NCBI GenBank assembly: GCA_046483125.1
Contig: JAWODU010000027.1
Coordinates: 1 to 63,500 of the forward strand
DNA length: 63,500 nucleotides
Origin: JAWODU01 sp046483125
Lineage (GTDB): Bacteria > Verrucomicrobiota > Kiritimatiellia > UBA8416 > JAWODU01
Direction: 5' to 3'
This document shows, piece by piece, positions 26,150 to 36,763 of the stretch; position 1 is the stretch's first letter; every line of letters starts with the position of its first letter. The notes beneath the pieces were generated by a model. The model was not told where the DNA came from, made no database searches, and saw only the letters and a program-made list of their open reading frames with translations. The position numbers and the translations under genes were made by a program.

Positions 26150-28084
26150 CTAGCTCCGTTCGTAGGCGCCGTCGGTGTTCAGCTTGAAACGAACGTTCTC
26201 GCCTTCGACGGTTCCCTTGACCGTTTCGCCGGTGATAACGTGTTTCAGCGAAGTCTTCGGACAATCCGATGCCCTCAGCACAACTTCGCCTTCCGCCTTG
26301 TGGCCTACAAGGAGAAATTCATCGAGAAGCGCCATGCCGTCGGCCACTCCTACGGCCTGCCGACAGCCGCGTTCCCATACGGTGCGGCACAGCCACTGGT
26401 TCATGGGATCGGCGGCAATGCGCCGGTACGTGTCCAGGGTGGTATTCCCCGACACGTCGTTCTGCGGGGCGAGGAACGGAAACGCTCCCGATACATCCCG
26501 GTTCCACGCCGAGCGCCAGACAAGCCGCCGGGGACCTGCGTGAGCGATGCGGTGCATCAGCAGGTGGCCGCTGTTGGGGCCGTGGGTGCGGTTATCGACC
26601 GCAAAGCCGTTGGCGCGGCACTCCGTGGAAATGCCCTCTGTCCACATGAAGAAGTCCGGTGAGAGAGAGCGGCCGAAACGGTACGCCCTGTCGTACAGCA
26701 CGCCCATGCCGGCCATGGCCTCGTTGGGGCAGTCCATGTAGACATGATCCGGATCGCTGAAGTCGGGCGTGAGGGGCTGAAACCCGGAATCCCAGAACAC
26801 TCCGGTAATGCCCAGCTCGCTCACGTAGTATTCAATGCCTTCCAGCACGTAGTCCTGGTAACCCGGATGCAGGCTGTTGCACATCTGCGAGGACATGGCA
26901 TCAACGTAAACCGGACGGCCGTCGGTGCCCTTGAGCGCCCAGGCGTCGCGGAAGCCGCCGTTCCCTGCGGTCTCAGGCGCGGCGGCCGAACGCGTGTACC
27001 AGATATACGAATGCCCGCCCTTATCGTTGATAAGATCGGCCACGCGTCTCAGTCCTTCGTCGCTTCCCATGTACGGCGACGCCTTGTAGCTTCGCGGCTC
27101 CACATCGGCGCCGGCGAGGGGAAGATCGTGCGAGACGAGCCCGAACCCGTTTACGCCGCATTCGTCCATGAGGATTTTGACGGCGCGTTCTGTTTCGGCA
27201 AAGGTCGCGTTTGCCTGCCACATGTTGTGGAGCCAGAACCAGCTTGTATGGAAGAACCAGTCCGGCGGCTCTTCAAAGAGATCGAACTGTTCGGCAAACG
27301 TCTTCTCCGCCTCTTCGAGGCCCTGCCCGTACTGGATGGTGATATCGGGTGAAACGAGTTCCCGGTTGAGCTCCAGATCGGTAAAGAAACCGAAACGGTA
27401 TGTCTGCCGGTCCTCAGCGTACTCGATCTGACCCCCGACGTGCGGGTGCCTGCAGATAATCCAGAGCCAGCGTTCGTCTTTGGGATCGTAGTACATCGCG
27501 CCGGGAATGGTCTGTTGGCCCGGGAAACTGTTGCGGAACCCGGTTTTGAGCCACGGAACAACTTCCGCGACCGGCCCGTCCTCGTAACTCACGTGGTCGC
27601 GGGGTCCACTGCCTCCGATGGCGAGGGCGCGCATGCGAGTGCCGGGGCCGAAGAAATCCGTCGGCGCAGTGAGCAGGCTCATGGTCTCCAGCAGAAGCGG
27701 CGCTTCAATCGGGGGGCCCCATATCTGGTCCAGTTCGTTTTCCCAGTCTCCCCACGGCACGCGGCGGACGCGGTACCGAAGCGAAAGGGACTGCCTGCGC
27801 CCTATTCGCGACTTACTGCCGCCGGGCACGATATCGCGCGTGAGCCGCAGGCGGCGGCCTGCCTTGTACATCGGCTGGTCCTCGGCGTCGAATTCGCTTC
27901 TGAGCCGTCCCCAGTTTACGGCGTGCTCAACGGCTTTTGCCTTTAAAGGGCGCTGGTTGAGCTCAAACTCGTGGCCGGGTTTGAATGAAATGATTTCCCG
28001 ATTGAGTTCGGTATCCACGAGCCGCACAAGCTGGCCCGTCTCGTCGTCTACATGGATCTGAAGCTGGTCGATGGTCTTCTGCAT
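26150..28084 (-). CDS. glycoside hydrolase-like protein (DUF6259/GH36-type TIM barrel)
   Basis: A protein of 644 residues. The N-terminal 270 residues form a beta-sandwich resembling alpha-galactosidase-type supersandwich domains. The second half resembles a TIM barrel with W-F-W-L-H-N-M-W, G-F-G-L-V-S-H-D-L, H-S-Y-I-W-Y-T-R and G-I-T-G-V-F-W-D-S-G-F-Q-P; the aspartate of W-D-S-G is a plausible nucleophile. DUF6259-type proteins share this organisation, but I cannot confirm the family or the substrate. There is no signal peptide. The start at 28084 gives M-Q-K-T-I-D-Q-L; upstream is a divergent gene at 28224. Confidence 0.65.
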   Translation of the reverse strand: MQKTIDQLQIHVDDETGQLVRLVDTELNREIISFKPGHEFELNQRPLKAKAVEHAVNWGRLRSEFDAEDQPMYKAGRRLRLTRDIVPGGSKSRIGRRQSLSLRYRVRRVPWGDWENELDQIWGPPIEAPLLLETMSLLTAPTDFFGPGTRMRALAIGGSGPRDHVSYEDGPVAEVVPWLKTGFRNSFPGQQTIPGAMYYDPKDERWLWIICRHPHVGGQIEYAEDRQTYRFGFFTDLELNRELVSPDITIQYGQGLEEAEKTFAEQFDLFEEPPDWFFHTSWFWLHNMWQANATFAETERAVKILMDECGVNGFGLVSHDLPLAGADVEPRSYKASPYMGSDEGLRRVADLINDKGGHSYIWYTRSAAAPETAGNGGFRDAWALKGTDGRPVYVDAMSSQMCNSLHPGYQDYVLEGIEYYVSELGITGVFWDSGFQPLTPDFSDPDHVYMDCPNEAMAGMGVLYDRAYRFGRSLSPDFFMWTEGISTECRANGFAVDNRTHGPNSGHLLMHRIAHAGPRRLVWRSAWNRDVSGAFPFLAPQNDVSGNTTLDTYRRIAADPMNQWLCRTVWERGCRQAVGVADGMALLDEFLLVGHKAEGEVVLRASDCPKTSLKHVITGETVKGTVEGENVRFKLNTDGAYERS

Positions 28085-28223
28085 TGCGTGCCTCGCTATC
28101 TGTTGCTGATGAACGGGCGCTACTATAGCGAACCGCCGTCCGAATGCAAACCCCGGTTGCAGTTAGAGGGCAGGCTCCACTCCGCACTCGACACCGGCTT
28201 CCCCGCTGGTAGACTCTGGCCTC

Positions 28224-30713
28224 ATGCGTTTTGCCTATTACAGGGACCTGAGCCCCGGCAAAAAAAGGATCTACCGCGCGAGTGACGCGATAGACCGCAT
28301 TCCGTTAAGACAAGGCGGCGAAATAGCTCCCCTGACGGTCAAACTGCACCGTGCGCTGGAAAAAAACAAGAAGGGCGCCGTGGCAAAACTGGCTTCGGGC
28401 ATTTGCAAAAGAATATGCCGTGAACTGGGAATAATATCGCCGATCGTGAAAATCAGGGCCTCGCGGCCGTCTTCTTCGGCCGAAGAGCTTCACGGTGTAT
28501 ACGAGCATACGGAAGGGGAGAAGCCGGTGATAACGGTCTGGATGAAGACCGCCGCAAAGAGACAGGTGGTGGCGTTCAAATCGTTCACAAGAACGGTACT
28601 GCACGAGCTTTGCCACCATATAGACTACGCGTATTTCAAGCTTTCCGATTCGTTCCACACGGAAGGGTTTTTCAAAAGGGAATCGCGTCTTTACAGGGAA
28701 ATAGTCCCGGAAAAACTGAGGCGCAAAAAGGCGGCGCGAAAACCGTCCCGGAAGAAGGCAAAAAAAACCAAGGCGGTACCGCGGCAGATGGAGATGTTCA
28801 CCCTTCTTACGTTGATTCTACTGCCGGTGGTTGCCTGCCCAGGGGCCGAAGGAGAATCGCCGGAAGAACAGGTATGGGGGCGTTTTTCACCGGTAGAGGT
28901 CGACGATAAAGAGGTCATCACCGCACGCCACCGTTTCCGGATCGGTCCCTCCGGCCTTCCGGCGCAGATATTCATAAAACCGGACAAGCGCGAATTGCCC
29001 GCCTCCTGCCGCAAGGACCCGGAAAAGGCAACCGATGAAATGCTGATTGCCCGCGGACGCGGACCGCAGTTGCGCAAGCAGATTGAGCTTATCGCCCGGC
29101 TAAACGGCAAAGGGATTGTACTGAGCCCGGAAGAGGAAGCCGGGCTGGTGGATCTAAAACCGGCAGAGGCAATTTACGAATCCGTTCTTGCCGGGGGAAC
29201 ACTGCGGGTGCGCTCGCGCGCCCGGTACACCTGCGACGGGGCGCTGGTACTTGAACTGCGTGCAAGTGCCGTCAAAAGAACACGACTGGAGGAATTGTCC
29301 CTGGTAATGGAGCCGCAGGGGGCGGTGGATACGGTATATACCGGACTGCCCGCCGATTTTGATGCGGCCCGGTATGAACACGGCGCGCTTGATCTGCGGC
29401 CGCGTAAAGGAACCGGTGAGATATGGAACAGTTCGGACGCCAGGGCATCTTCTCCGCATGGTATCCTTCGCTACGCGGGCTTCATGTTCGTCGGCAGTGG
29501 CGACCGGGGATTTACTTTCTACGGTCCAGCCGTCGGGAAAGACGGCACGCCGGTTGCACTCACCCGCGGCGAAACAGGCCGCCTGACATGGCGAATGCCT
29601 TTGCTCGGAGGACCCGGGGTAATTGACGCCGGGGAGGAACAGGAACTCCAAACGGCTGTTATCCAGGTCCATCCCGCGGTGTTCCGGGCGCCGGGTTTCC
29701 GGAGGGAACAATGGCTTTCATGGGGCAGTTGCAGTTTTACCAACGCTCCCGTATTCGGCCGTATGAATCTGCTTTCTCTACGTGAAGCGCGGATTGAGGC
29801 GGCTGAAGGAAAAGCGGAACTGCCGGTACTGCCTTCTCCGCTCGGCGTCACACTTGAAGCGTTCGGGCGCGGGCTCGTTCTCGGCGGAACTGCGGGCGCG
29901 CACGTGCCTTCGCGGGACCGGGACCTCACCGATCTTTATCCCCTTTCGCTTTTCCGGTATTTCTGCGGGACGCATACGGGGCTCCCCGCATGGGTCAGGC
30001 CGAACGTTCGGGATATCCTCACTCCCGGAGACGATCCGTCTCCCGGCCGGCAGGTGCTCGGGCGCGCACTGCTGAACGATATCGGGGTTCACCCCGCGGG
30101 TCTCGCTCAACCCGTGGACTTTCTGCGGGTTACCCGCATTATGGAAGCTTTCGGAGCATACAGCGGGGACGGCTGGACGGAAGTAATTCCTTACTGGCGA
30201 AGCGATGCACTCGCGCGTTACGGCGAGAAGTTCAGCGAAGACGACGGCTTTGAGCTGACCCGGGAAGACCCCTGCAAACGCGTCCATATAACGATCTACC
30301 GGCGTCCGGAGGATCCCGGGCGGCTCGCGAGAGGTTACAAGGCCGTACTCGTTGTGATGAACGAAACGGAAACACCTGTTCGCGAAAGAGTGTTTCTCCC
30401 GGACCCCGGGAAACTTTTGCGGGGCGGGAACCGGACCACCGGCATGGATATTCTGAAAAGGATGGATTTTTCCAAGGCGGGAGCTGTACGCGACGGGAAA
30501 GCATGGCATCCCCGCGCGTTCGCGAGTTTTCACGGTTACTACAGAAATCCGGCCCTGAAGGACCTGGAAGACAGCGGGATTATTCCACAGGCTTCCACGA
30601 AACTGCGGGATGAGGACATCTACGGCCCGGTATTTATCCGTTCGGGCGATTTCCGGCTTCTTTATGTCTCATCCCTCCGGCGTGATTGCGGACCGGAGGC
30701 CGGTATGAAATGA
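28224..30713 (+). CDS. fusion: HExxH metallopeptidase-like domain + secreted DUF6067-like protein
   Basis: A continuous frame of 829 codons joins two unlike parts. Residues 1-188 are a cytosolic-looking protein with zinc-site H-E-L-C-H (127-131) in V-L-H-E-L-C-H-H-I-D-Y and a lysine-rich tail. At residues 186-192 the sequence P-R-Q-M-E-M-F looks like the normal C-terminus of that protein. It runs straight into a hydrophobic stretch, L-L-T-L-I-L-L-P-V-V-A-C-P-G-A (about 193-208), a signal peptide for the following secreted domain (about 215-829), which shares L-P-x-Q-I-x-I-K-P-D-K-R-E-L-P and G-R-G-P-Q-L with three paralogues here. Internal ATGs at 28788 and 28794 could restart translation. 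Either the two genes fused by losing a stop, or both products are made. The stop overlaps the next start (ATGA). Confidence 0.7.
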   Translation: MRFAYYRDLSPGKKRIYRASDAIDRIPLRQGGEIAPLTVKLHRALEKNKKGAVAKLASGICKRICRELGIISPIVKIRASRPSSSAEELHGVYEHTEGEKPVITVWMKTAAKRQVVAFKSFTRTVLHELCHHIDYAYFKLSDSFHTEGFFKRESRLYREIVPEKLRRKKAARKPSRKKAKKTKAVPRQMEMFTLLTLILLPVVACPGAEGESPEEQVWGRFSPVEVDDKEVITARHRFRIGPSGLPAQIFIKPDKRELPASCRKDPEKATDEMLIARGRGPQLRKQIELIARLNGKGIVLSPEEEAGLVDLKPAEAIYESVLAGGTLRVRSRARYTCDGALVLELRASAVKRTRLEELSLVMEPQGAVDTVYTGLPADFDAARYEHGALDLRPRKGTGEIWNSSDARASSPHGILRYAGFMFVGSGDRGFTFYGPAVGKDGTPVALTRGETGRLTWRMPLLGGPGVIDAGEEQELQTAVIQVHPAVFRAPGFRREQWLSWGSCSFTNAPVFGRMNLLSLREARIEAAEGKAELPVLPSPLGVTLEAFGRGLVLGGTAGAHVPSRDRDLTDLYPLSLFRYFCGTHTGLPAWVRPNVRDILTPGDDPSPGRQVLGRALLNDIGVHPAGLAQPVDFLRVTRIMEAFGAYSGDGWTEVIPYWRSDALARYGEKFSEDDGFELTREDPCKRVHITIYRRPEDPGRLARGYKAVLVVMNETETPVRERVFLPDPGKLLRGGNRTTGMDILKRMDFSKAGAVRDGKAWHPRAFASFHGYYRNPALKDLEDSGIIPQASTKLRDEDIYGPVFIRSGDFRLLYVSSLRRDCGPEAGMK

Positions 30714-33700
30714 ATACGCCAAAGTTACTGTTAATAATTCTCTGCGCAGGCGCCTTAATTTCCTTTTCGCCGCGCGGCACCGGGGAAGCGAGGGCGGATG
30801 CCGAGACGCCGGCATCTTCCGGCCCGGCATCCATGGTTGACGAGCCGGTTTTCCGCATTCCCATGACACGGGAGGCGCCGCATATCGACGGTGTAATGGA
30901 ATCCGGGGAGTGGGCAGATTCGTCGGCTCTTTCGGGGTTCTGGTACGACCGGCACCACGGCAATTTTCTCTTCCTGGCCGCGCCCGAGACACAGCTGGAG
31001 GTGTACGGCGCGTACGACAGGGAAAACCTCTACATTGCCTATACTTCTCCCGTCTGGCCCGAGGGGGCCTGGCTGAAGGCGTGGGGTAAGTTTCCGGATG
31101 TCACGCATCACCCGCAGTACGGGTTGATATGGGACGACCATATCGAGTTCGATATCCGGCCTTATCCCGACAATACGCGCGGGTACGAACTCGGCATCTT
31201 CAAGTGGTTTGTGAATCCCCTGGGGCTGACGGCTGATCTTTACTGGTCGCCTGAGACCGGCGGACTGCACCGATGGCATTCCGGCGCCGCCATCGGCACG
31301 CGGGTAACCGACAAGAGGTGGGTGGTCGAGATGAAGGTCCCGCTCGAGTCATTCCGTTACGAATCATACTCGGGTACGGCGGGGGACGGCAAACCGCTGG
31401 TGCCGATTCCGCCGCACCCCGAATCCACGTACCGGATATGGTGCGCCCGGGGAATCGGAGGTACCCGCAGTTTTTTCAACGCTTACGACGCTCACCAGTG
31501 GAACATGACGAGAACCAGGATGATTCTCGACCCCGACACCGTCTCGTTCCAGATCAACAGACTGGGCCCCATCATGGAGGACGTCGTCGACCTGGATCTT
31601 ACAGTAAAAAACCACGGTACGAGGAGCAGGACGGTAAAGCTGGGATTCTTCGTCGAAAACCCGGAAGAAACTATTTATTCAAGTTACGAAGACGAGGAAC
31701 TGAAGGACGGATTTCTCGAACTCCGTCCCGGCGAGGAACGCCGGCTGAACCTTCGCAAGGAAATGCCCGGCGTGGACCTGAACGGCAACGTTCTGTGGTT
31801 CGACGTCCGCCAGGCCGGCGATCCCGCGAAACCGGTTTACCGGACCCGGCTGATTAATTTTCATCACATGAACGGCGGTCAGTTCGAGCATCGCGACGGC
31901 AGTGTTACAAGCTTCCGCTGGGAACGTGTGGACGTCCTGAAAAGAATGCGTCCCATGAAGAGGACTTTCGGTTTTGAGTACGCCTATTCGCGGTATAAAA
32001 ACCGCTTCCACGCCATTGTCGACAAGGCGGTCGAGGGAGCAGAAGAAAAAATACGGCGCGCGCGTACCGCCAGGCTCATCGTTTCCACGGCCACTGACGA
32101 GGAACAGGTGGTCAAATCCGTGACGGAACCCTTCCGCGGCGACTACGCGACATTTCTGGTTGGCCTTCCGGAACTCCAGCCCGGCAAGTACAGACTTGCG
32201 GTACTGCTGTTTGACGAAAACCTCCGGCTCCTCGGCGACCGCACCACGGACGCGTTTACGGTCAAAGACTACCCCTGGATGCGCAACGGCATGGGAAAAG
32301 ACGATGTCGTGTGGTGGCCTTTCGAGCCGATGGAAATTACGGACGGGGGTTTTAAAACACTCAAGCACAGTTTCACCGTAGGTGAAAACGGTCTTCCGGA
32401 GCAGATCCGCATAAAACCGGACAAGCGCGACCTTCCCCTGGAATTGCGCGAAAACGATGAAGATATCGACGAGCAACTGCTTGTGACCCTCGGCCGGGGA
32501 CCGCAGTTGTCCTCGCCGATGCGCATTGAGGCGGTTATCGACGGTAGGCGCGTCCGTGCGGAGGTCCTGAACGAAGCCGAGCTCGTCCGGAAATGGAAAA
32601 GCGAACTCGAATACCGGTCCCGACTGCGGCTCGGTCCGCTGGACGCAACTATCGAAGTTCGGTACGACGCCGACGGGGCGATGACCTGCGACATGGAATA
32701 CAATTCATGCGAAACCGCGTCGATAGACCGGCTCCAGCTCGTGGCTGAATTCCGGGGCGGGTTTCAATTTGCCGCATCATCGAAAGCGGGCAAAAACGCG
32801 ACCCTCTCCGGAGCGGTCATTCCGGAGGTAAAACTCGGGCCCGGACCGGGAGTTGTATGGGACAGCACCGGTCCCGACCGGTCTCCGCTGTACTACTCGA
32901 CCATGGTGCCCATTCTGACCTTCGGCAACGGCGACCGCGGCTTTACGTGGATATCCGACAGCGACCGCGGGTGGGTTCTGGACCGCGACGGTTCGACCCT
33001 GCAATTGATCCGCCGAAATAACGACAGCCTGCGCATGGAGGTTTCGTTTGTTAATCACACGTCGGTAGTGGACGACGAAAAACGGAGATTACGGTTTATG
33101 CTCCTGACTCATCCGGCCAAGCCGAAGCCCGCGCAATACCGGCGCATTGCGTATTTTCGCGAACACTTCTGCTTCGGCGAGGCACGGGCCATGCGTTTCA
33201 GGGGCCAGATGCCCGCGATCCCGGCCACCCTGGATAACGCGCTGACCGGTGACCTGACCGGCGTGACCGAACGGCCGCCCGAGAGAATCCGTCGAAAGGA
33301 AATCGTCAACGGCGAGGAGAAATGGGTAACCAGGGAAGCCGGGGGCATATTCGCCAACATGAACAGGGTGTGGGCGGACTGGGCCGTTTTGAATCTGTGG
33401 CAAGAGGCCAGGGAAGAAAACCTGACCGGGTGGTGGTGGAAGGAAACATGGCCTCCGGGATTCGTCAACAACATGGCGCTTGGAAACGGCTCTTTCAGGG
33501 ACCCGCAGGAAATTCGTGAAGGCGAACTTCCGTGACAGGGGGCGCACCTGACAATACAGATGAGGAATGCGTTCAAGCGGATGGCACGGATATTTACCGC
33601 AAACGGCAAACGGCTGGAAAGCGGCTACTGGGCAAATGCAGCGGCAACCGTGTTCGAGTCGTTTTCGAGCGATACTTCGATGGTTGAAGGAGCGGGTTCC

Positions 33701-34435
33701 ACGCATCTCAGTTCCGAGGTGGACAACGTAATGGTGTTTTCTCCGGAACTTTTTACCTATAATGCGCACCGTTTCACGGGCCTGCCCGCGCGCGTTGTTC
33801 CGCAGGGCCCGCAGAGGTCGGGCGACGACCCCGTGTTCGACCGCCAGCTTTTCGGCCGGGCACTGCTTAACGACGTCGGCGCCCATCCCGAGGGCGGGCA
33901 GGGCTCGTTTGCTCACGTGGACGAGGCACTGAGGTTCGTCAACGCCCTCATCGACTTCGGCTACTTCAAAGACGACAGGAAAACAGAGATGATTCCTTAC
34001 TGGCGCATTGAAGACATTGTTGATTTCATTGCCGTAGAAGGCGGCAATAAACAGGACGTTGACGATGTTTTCATAAGCGCGTACCGGCGTCCCGCGCGGA
34101 ACGGCGGTTTCAAGGCTATGCTTGTGATCATGAACGAAGAACAGCATGCAGTGAGGGGTATGGTGAATTTCCGCGATCTCGAGCGTCTGCTCCGGGGAAT
34201 GAACGTGCTTACGGTAAGCGACATTGCCGGAAATTTCCGTATACCGGCCGGGAGCGGGGACGCGATGGACAGCGCTCTTGCAGGATGGCGAAAGAGCACC
34301 GAAAATGCGCTTCTCAATATGGAAAGCGGCGCCTTTGTCACCCGTGCCGCGGACGGAGCGGGGAAACTGTACGGCCCGGTATATATTCCGCGCCATGATT
34401 ACATGCTTCTTTTCGCCCGCGGGCCGGACGCGTAG
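30710..34435 (+). pseudogene. long DUF6067-like/CBM9-like secreted protein, interrupted by one TGA
   Basis: The frame starts at 30710 in an ATGA overlap and continues through 34435 (1241 codons) with a single stop, TGA, at 33533-33535. The intact paralogue at 43064-46840 has tryptophan at that position (G-E-L-P-W), so TGG has become TGA. Downstream the frame is intact and matches the paralogue (A-R-I-F-x-A-N-G...W-A-N-A-A-A-T-V-F-E-S-F and D-R-Q-L-F-G-R-A-L-L-N-D-V-G). Domains: signal peptide (about 5-27), CBM9-like domain (about 45-300), an Ig-like linker, a DUF6067-like domain (from about 555) and a C-terminal catalytic-like part. If the stop is obeyed, 941 residues are made and the C-terminus is lost. 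Confidence 0.8.
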
Positions 34436-34501
34436 AGGCACAGGGAATGCCCTCCGGCGTTTGAATGTAGAATGAACTCGCGATTATCGGGGACAGGAAG
34501 G

Positions 34502-34537
34502 AACCTGGACAAGGTTTAGAACCTGGACAAGGTTTAG
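34502..34537. repeat. tandem 18-bp palindromic repeat beside RAYT transposase
   Basis: Two perfect tandem copies of AACCTGGACAAGGTTTAG (34502-34519 and 34520-34537). Each carries the small inverted repeat AACCT...AGGTT. They lie about 70 bases beyond the 3' end of the transposase gene and may be REP-type units associated with it. Confidence 0.6.
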
Positions 34538-34606
34538 CCTCGCTAACTTTCTCTGACCCAGTGTGTTACGTTGAACAATGCTTCCTGAAGGGCTCTTAGC
34601 GGACGG

Positions 34607-35347
34607 CTAGGAACTGTTTGGGGTTCCGTAAGAGGATCGTTCCTCATGAACGACCCATTCGCCGCCTTCCGGCGTCCTGTTCACGGAAAGTCTGACACGT
34701 TGAGGGTAGAGCCCCTTCAAACTGCTCACAAAATTCTCCGAGCCGACAGCCAGGGCAGTGGTCCAATGTTCTTCACGCCCAAGACCGCCGGCAGAGAGGC
34801 GCTGTTCGATTGACCCTTTGTACCATTCATGGAATTTATCAGCTGATCCGAAGCCCACACGTTCCGCGAGGCCATTGATGTCCAGAATACGATAGCGGCT
34901 TCGCTGTCCGGTGAGTTCGTCGTAGCCGCACCATCGCCACTCACGCGGGTGTGCCGCCTCGCCTGCGCGGACCATGTTAAGATCTATGTAGCGAATGCAG
35001 TTGAGGAGATGCCGTCCGTCCTGAATGATTGTGCAATGGTAAGGATGTTCCCACATTGACCCGTTTCGGTTGTTCCGGGGATTGTAGTGCATGGCAAGCG
35101 ATCCGGCTGCCAGCTGCATAAGTTTGCCCACAGCTTCCCTGTCCACGGCATGAACGACTACGTGGACGTGGTTACGAGTGATTGAATACGCGTAGACTGG
35201 AACGCGGAAACGGGCCACCCCCTCGCGGAGCCACTCCCGGTACCGTTGCCTGTCTTTTCGCGCCCTGAGAAGGAACTCCTTCCCATGACAGCGATGGGTG
35301 AGATGGTACGTGTAACCCTCAATAAGATAACGTGACGCTCTTGGCAT
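34607..35347 (-). mobile_element. REP-associated tyrosine transposase (RAYT, Y1 family)
   Basis: A protein of 246 residues starting M-P-R-A-S-R-Y-L. It has the classic Y1/RAYT features: Y-H-L-T-H-R at the N-terminus, the HUH-type metal motif in N-H-V-H-V-V-V-H (about 59-66), a candidate catalytic tyrosine in A-M-H-Y-N (about 88), and S-M-W-E-H-P-Y-H with L-L-N-C-I-R-Y-I-D-L-N-M-V-R-A-G. RAYTs are single-copy-domesticated transposases that nick and move REP palindromes. No terminal inverted repeats are obvious; short repeats flank it on both sides (34502-34537 and 35473-35522). It interrupts the plus-strand carbohydrate gene block. Confidence 0.9.
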
Positions 35348-35472
35348 AGCCTGGATAATAGCATTACACCTACCGAGTTAGAGCACAAAAATGCACAATC
35401 TGCCGTTCGCTAAGGCACAAGTTTACGCTCAGCAGACTCATATGTACCTCTCCTACAGTAACTTACGGAGGC

Positions 35473-35522
35473 TAATCCTCAGGACTCCTCTAATCCTCAG
35501 GACTCCTAATCCTCAGGACTCC
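35473..35522. repeat. three tandem copies of a 16-bp unit
   Basis: TAATCCTCAGGACTCC occurs three times in 50 bases; copies one and two are separated by two extra bases (TC). The unit contains the quasi-palindrome TCCTCAGGA. It lies between the RAYT gene and the oligogalacturonate-lyase-like gene, 86 bases before its start. Confidence 0.85.
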
Positions 35523-35607
35523 AGCACTTATGCCGCGTTCGGGATGCTCTCTTGCGTGCAAAGCCGTGATAAGGCTATGCTCTTTCGAAGCAAGACGGGA
35601 GGAAGAA

Positions 35608-36738
35608 ATGAAACCTGAAAAGTCGTCACTGTTCACACCGCACACGTGTAAGGAGTCCGGAGTAATTTCCCATATTCTTACCGAACGGGTCGCGCCCGTG
35701 CAGGAGGCGTTTTATTTTGTCAATGACGGCAGTTCGCGTGACGGTCGGTACCTCTGGTTCTACTGCGCGTATCCTCCGTCTGGAACGGCGCACCAGGGAC
35801 GAACCCTCGGTGTGGTGAATTTCGAGACGGAAACTGTACGGAATTATCCCGAGACACAGTTTTCGGAAGCGTCTCCATACGTAGTGCCGGAGACGGGCGA
35901 GGTTTTCTGGGGACTGAACGGCAAGTATTGGCGTCGGCGGCCGGAGCCGGAGGGAGAGGTAAAGAAAATCGGTGAACTGCCTGCCGACTGGACGGGAGAC
36001 CGAAGGGTCCTGCGTTCGGCGACACACCTGACCCGTTCGGCGGATGGGAAGGAAATCTTTATTGACTGCGGATTTGAACTGCAGTGGCGGTTTGGATCAT
36101 TGTCCATCGAAACCGGAGAAATGACTCCGTGGCGCCGGTTCGACCGGCTCCACAACCACGCGCAATTCAGCCCGACCGATCCGGACATGGCGCTTTTCGC
36201 GCAGGAAAACCATCGCGATCCGGTCACGGGACTGACGTTCCGGATAACGGACCGCATGCACCTGATAAGGCGGGGCGAAGCGCCGCGCCCCCTCTTTCCG
36301 AACCCCACGCGTGCAACGCACGAGTGGTGGGACAGTGACGGGCGGCACGTCTGGTACATTGCGTGGCAAAACGGTCATCACAGTGTATGGCGCGCTTCGA
36401 CTGAAACCGCCGAGACGGCGGAAGTCTGGCCGGGCACGGGGTGGCACGCACACGACAGCGGGGACGGCAGGGCAGTGGTGGCGGACCATGTCGACAATCC
36501 GGGGGGCTTCTACCGGGGCGCCGCTTCATCGGTTCATTTCCTCAATCGCGAGACAGGCGGGACCGTATGCGTTGCCAGGAACCCGGCCAGGACCGACTAC
36601 GCCGGAAAGTACTATCATATCGATCCCCATCCGCGTTTTCTCGGAGGCGGGCGTTATATCATCTTCACCACTACGGTACTGGGAAATGTCGATTTGGCAC
36701 TGGTTTCCGTTGACGAACTTTTCAAGAAGACGGCTTGA
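35608..36738 (+). CDS. oligogalacturonate-lyase-like propeller protein (intact paralogue)
   Basis: A protein of 376 residues. The start at 35608 follows GGGAGGAAGAA; upstream in-frame sequence back to 35530 lacks family similarity. It shows oligogalacturonate lyase (PL22)-type seven-bladed propeller motifs: F-Y-F-V-N-D-G-S-S-R-D-G-R-Y-L-W-F, T-H-L-T-R-S-A-D-G-K-E, N-H-A-Q-F-S-P-T-D-P-D-M and Y-H-I-D-P-H-P-R-F. Conserved His in N-H-A-Q and H-I-D-P-H fit the metal site of that family. PL22 enzymes act in the cytoplasm on short pectin fragments, which agrees with the absence of a signal peptide. A broken copy lies at 14542-15406. The next gene (FAD oxidoreductase) starts 25 bases on. Confidence 0.8.
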   Translation: MKPEKSSLFTPHTCKESGVISHILTERVAPVQEAFYFVNDGSSRDGRYLWFYCAYPPSGTAHQGRTLGVVNFETETVRNYPETQFSEASPYVVPETGEVFWGLNGKYWRRRPEPEGEVKKIGELPADWTGDRRVLRSATHLTRSADGKEIFIDCGFELQWRFGSLSIETGEMTPWRRFDRLHNHAQFSPTDPDMALFAQENHRDPVTGLTFRITDRMHLIRRGEAPRPLFPNPTRATHEWWDSDGRHVWYIAWQNGHHSVWRASTETAETAEVWPGTGWHAHDSGDGRAVVADHVDNPGGFYRGAASSVHFLNRETGGTVCVARNPARTDYAGKYYHIDPHPRFLGGGRYIIFTTTVLGNVDLALVSVDELFKKTA

Positions 36739-36763
36739 ATTTCTAGCTAAGAAAGCGCGATTC

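Noticed and set aside
14605..33535. Stop-codon recoding to explain in-frame TAA (14605), TAG (22596) and TGA (33533)
   Set aside because: Three different stops are involved, two of the genes also carry deletions, and all three codons end intact genes in the window. Ordinary gene decay is simpler.
35473..35522. CRISPR array
   Set aside because: The 16-bp units are directly adjacent, with no unique spacers and no cas genes.
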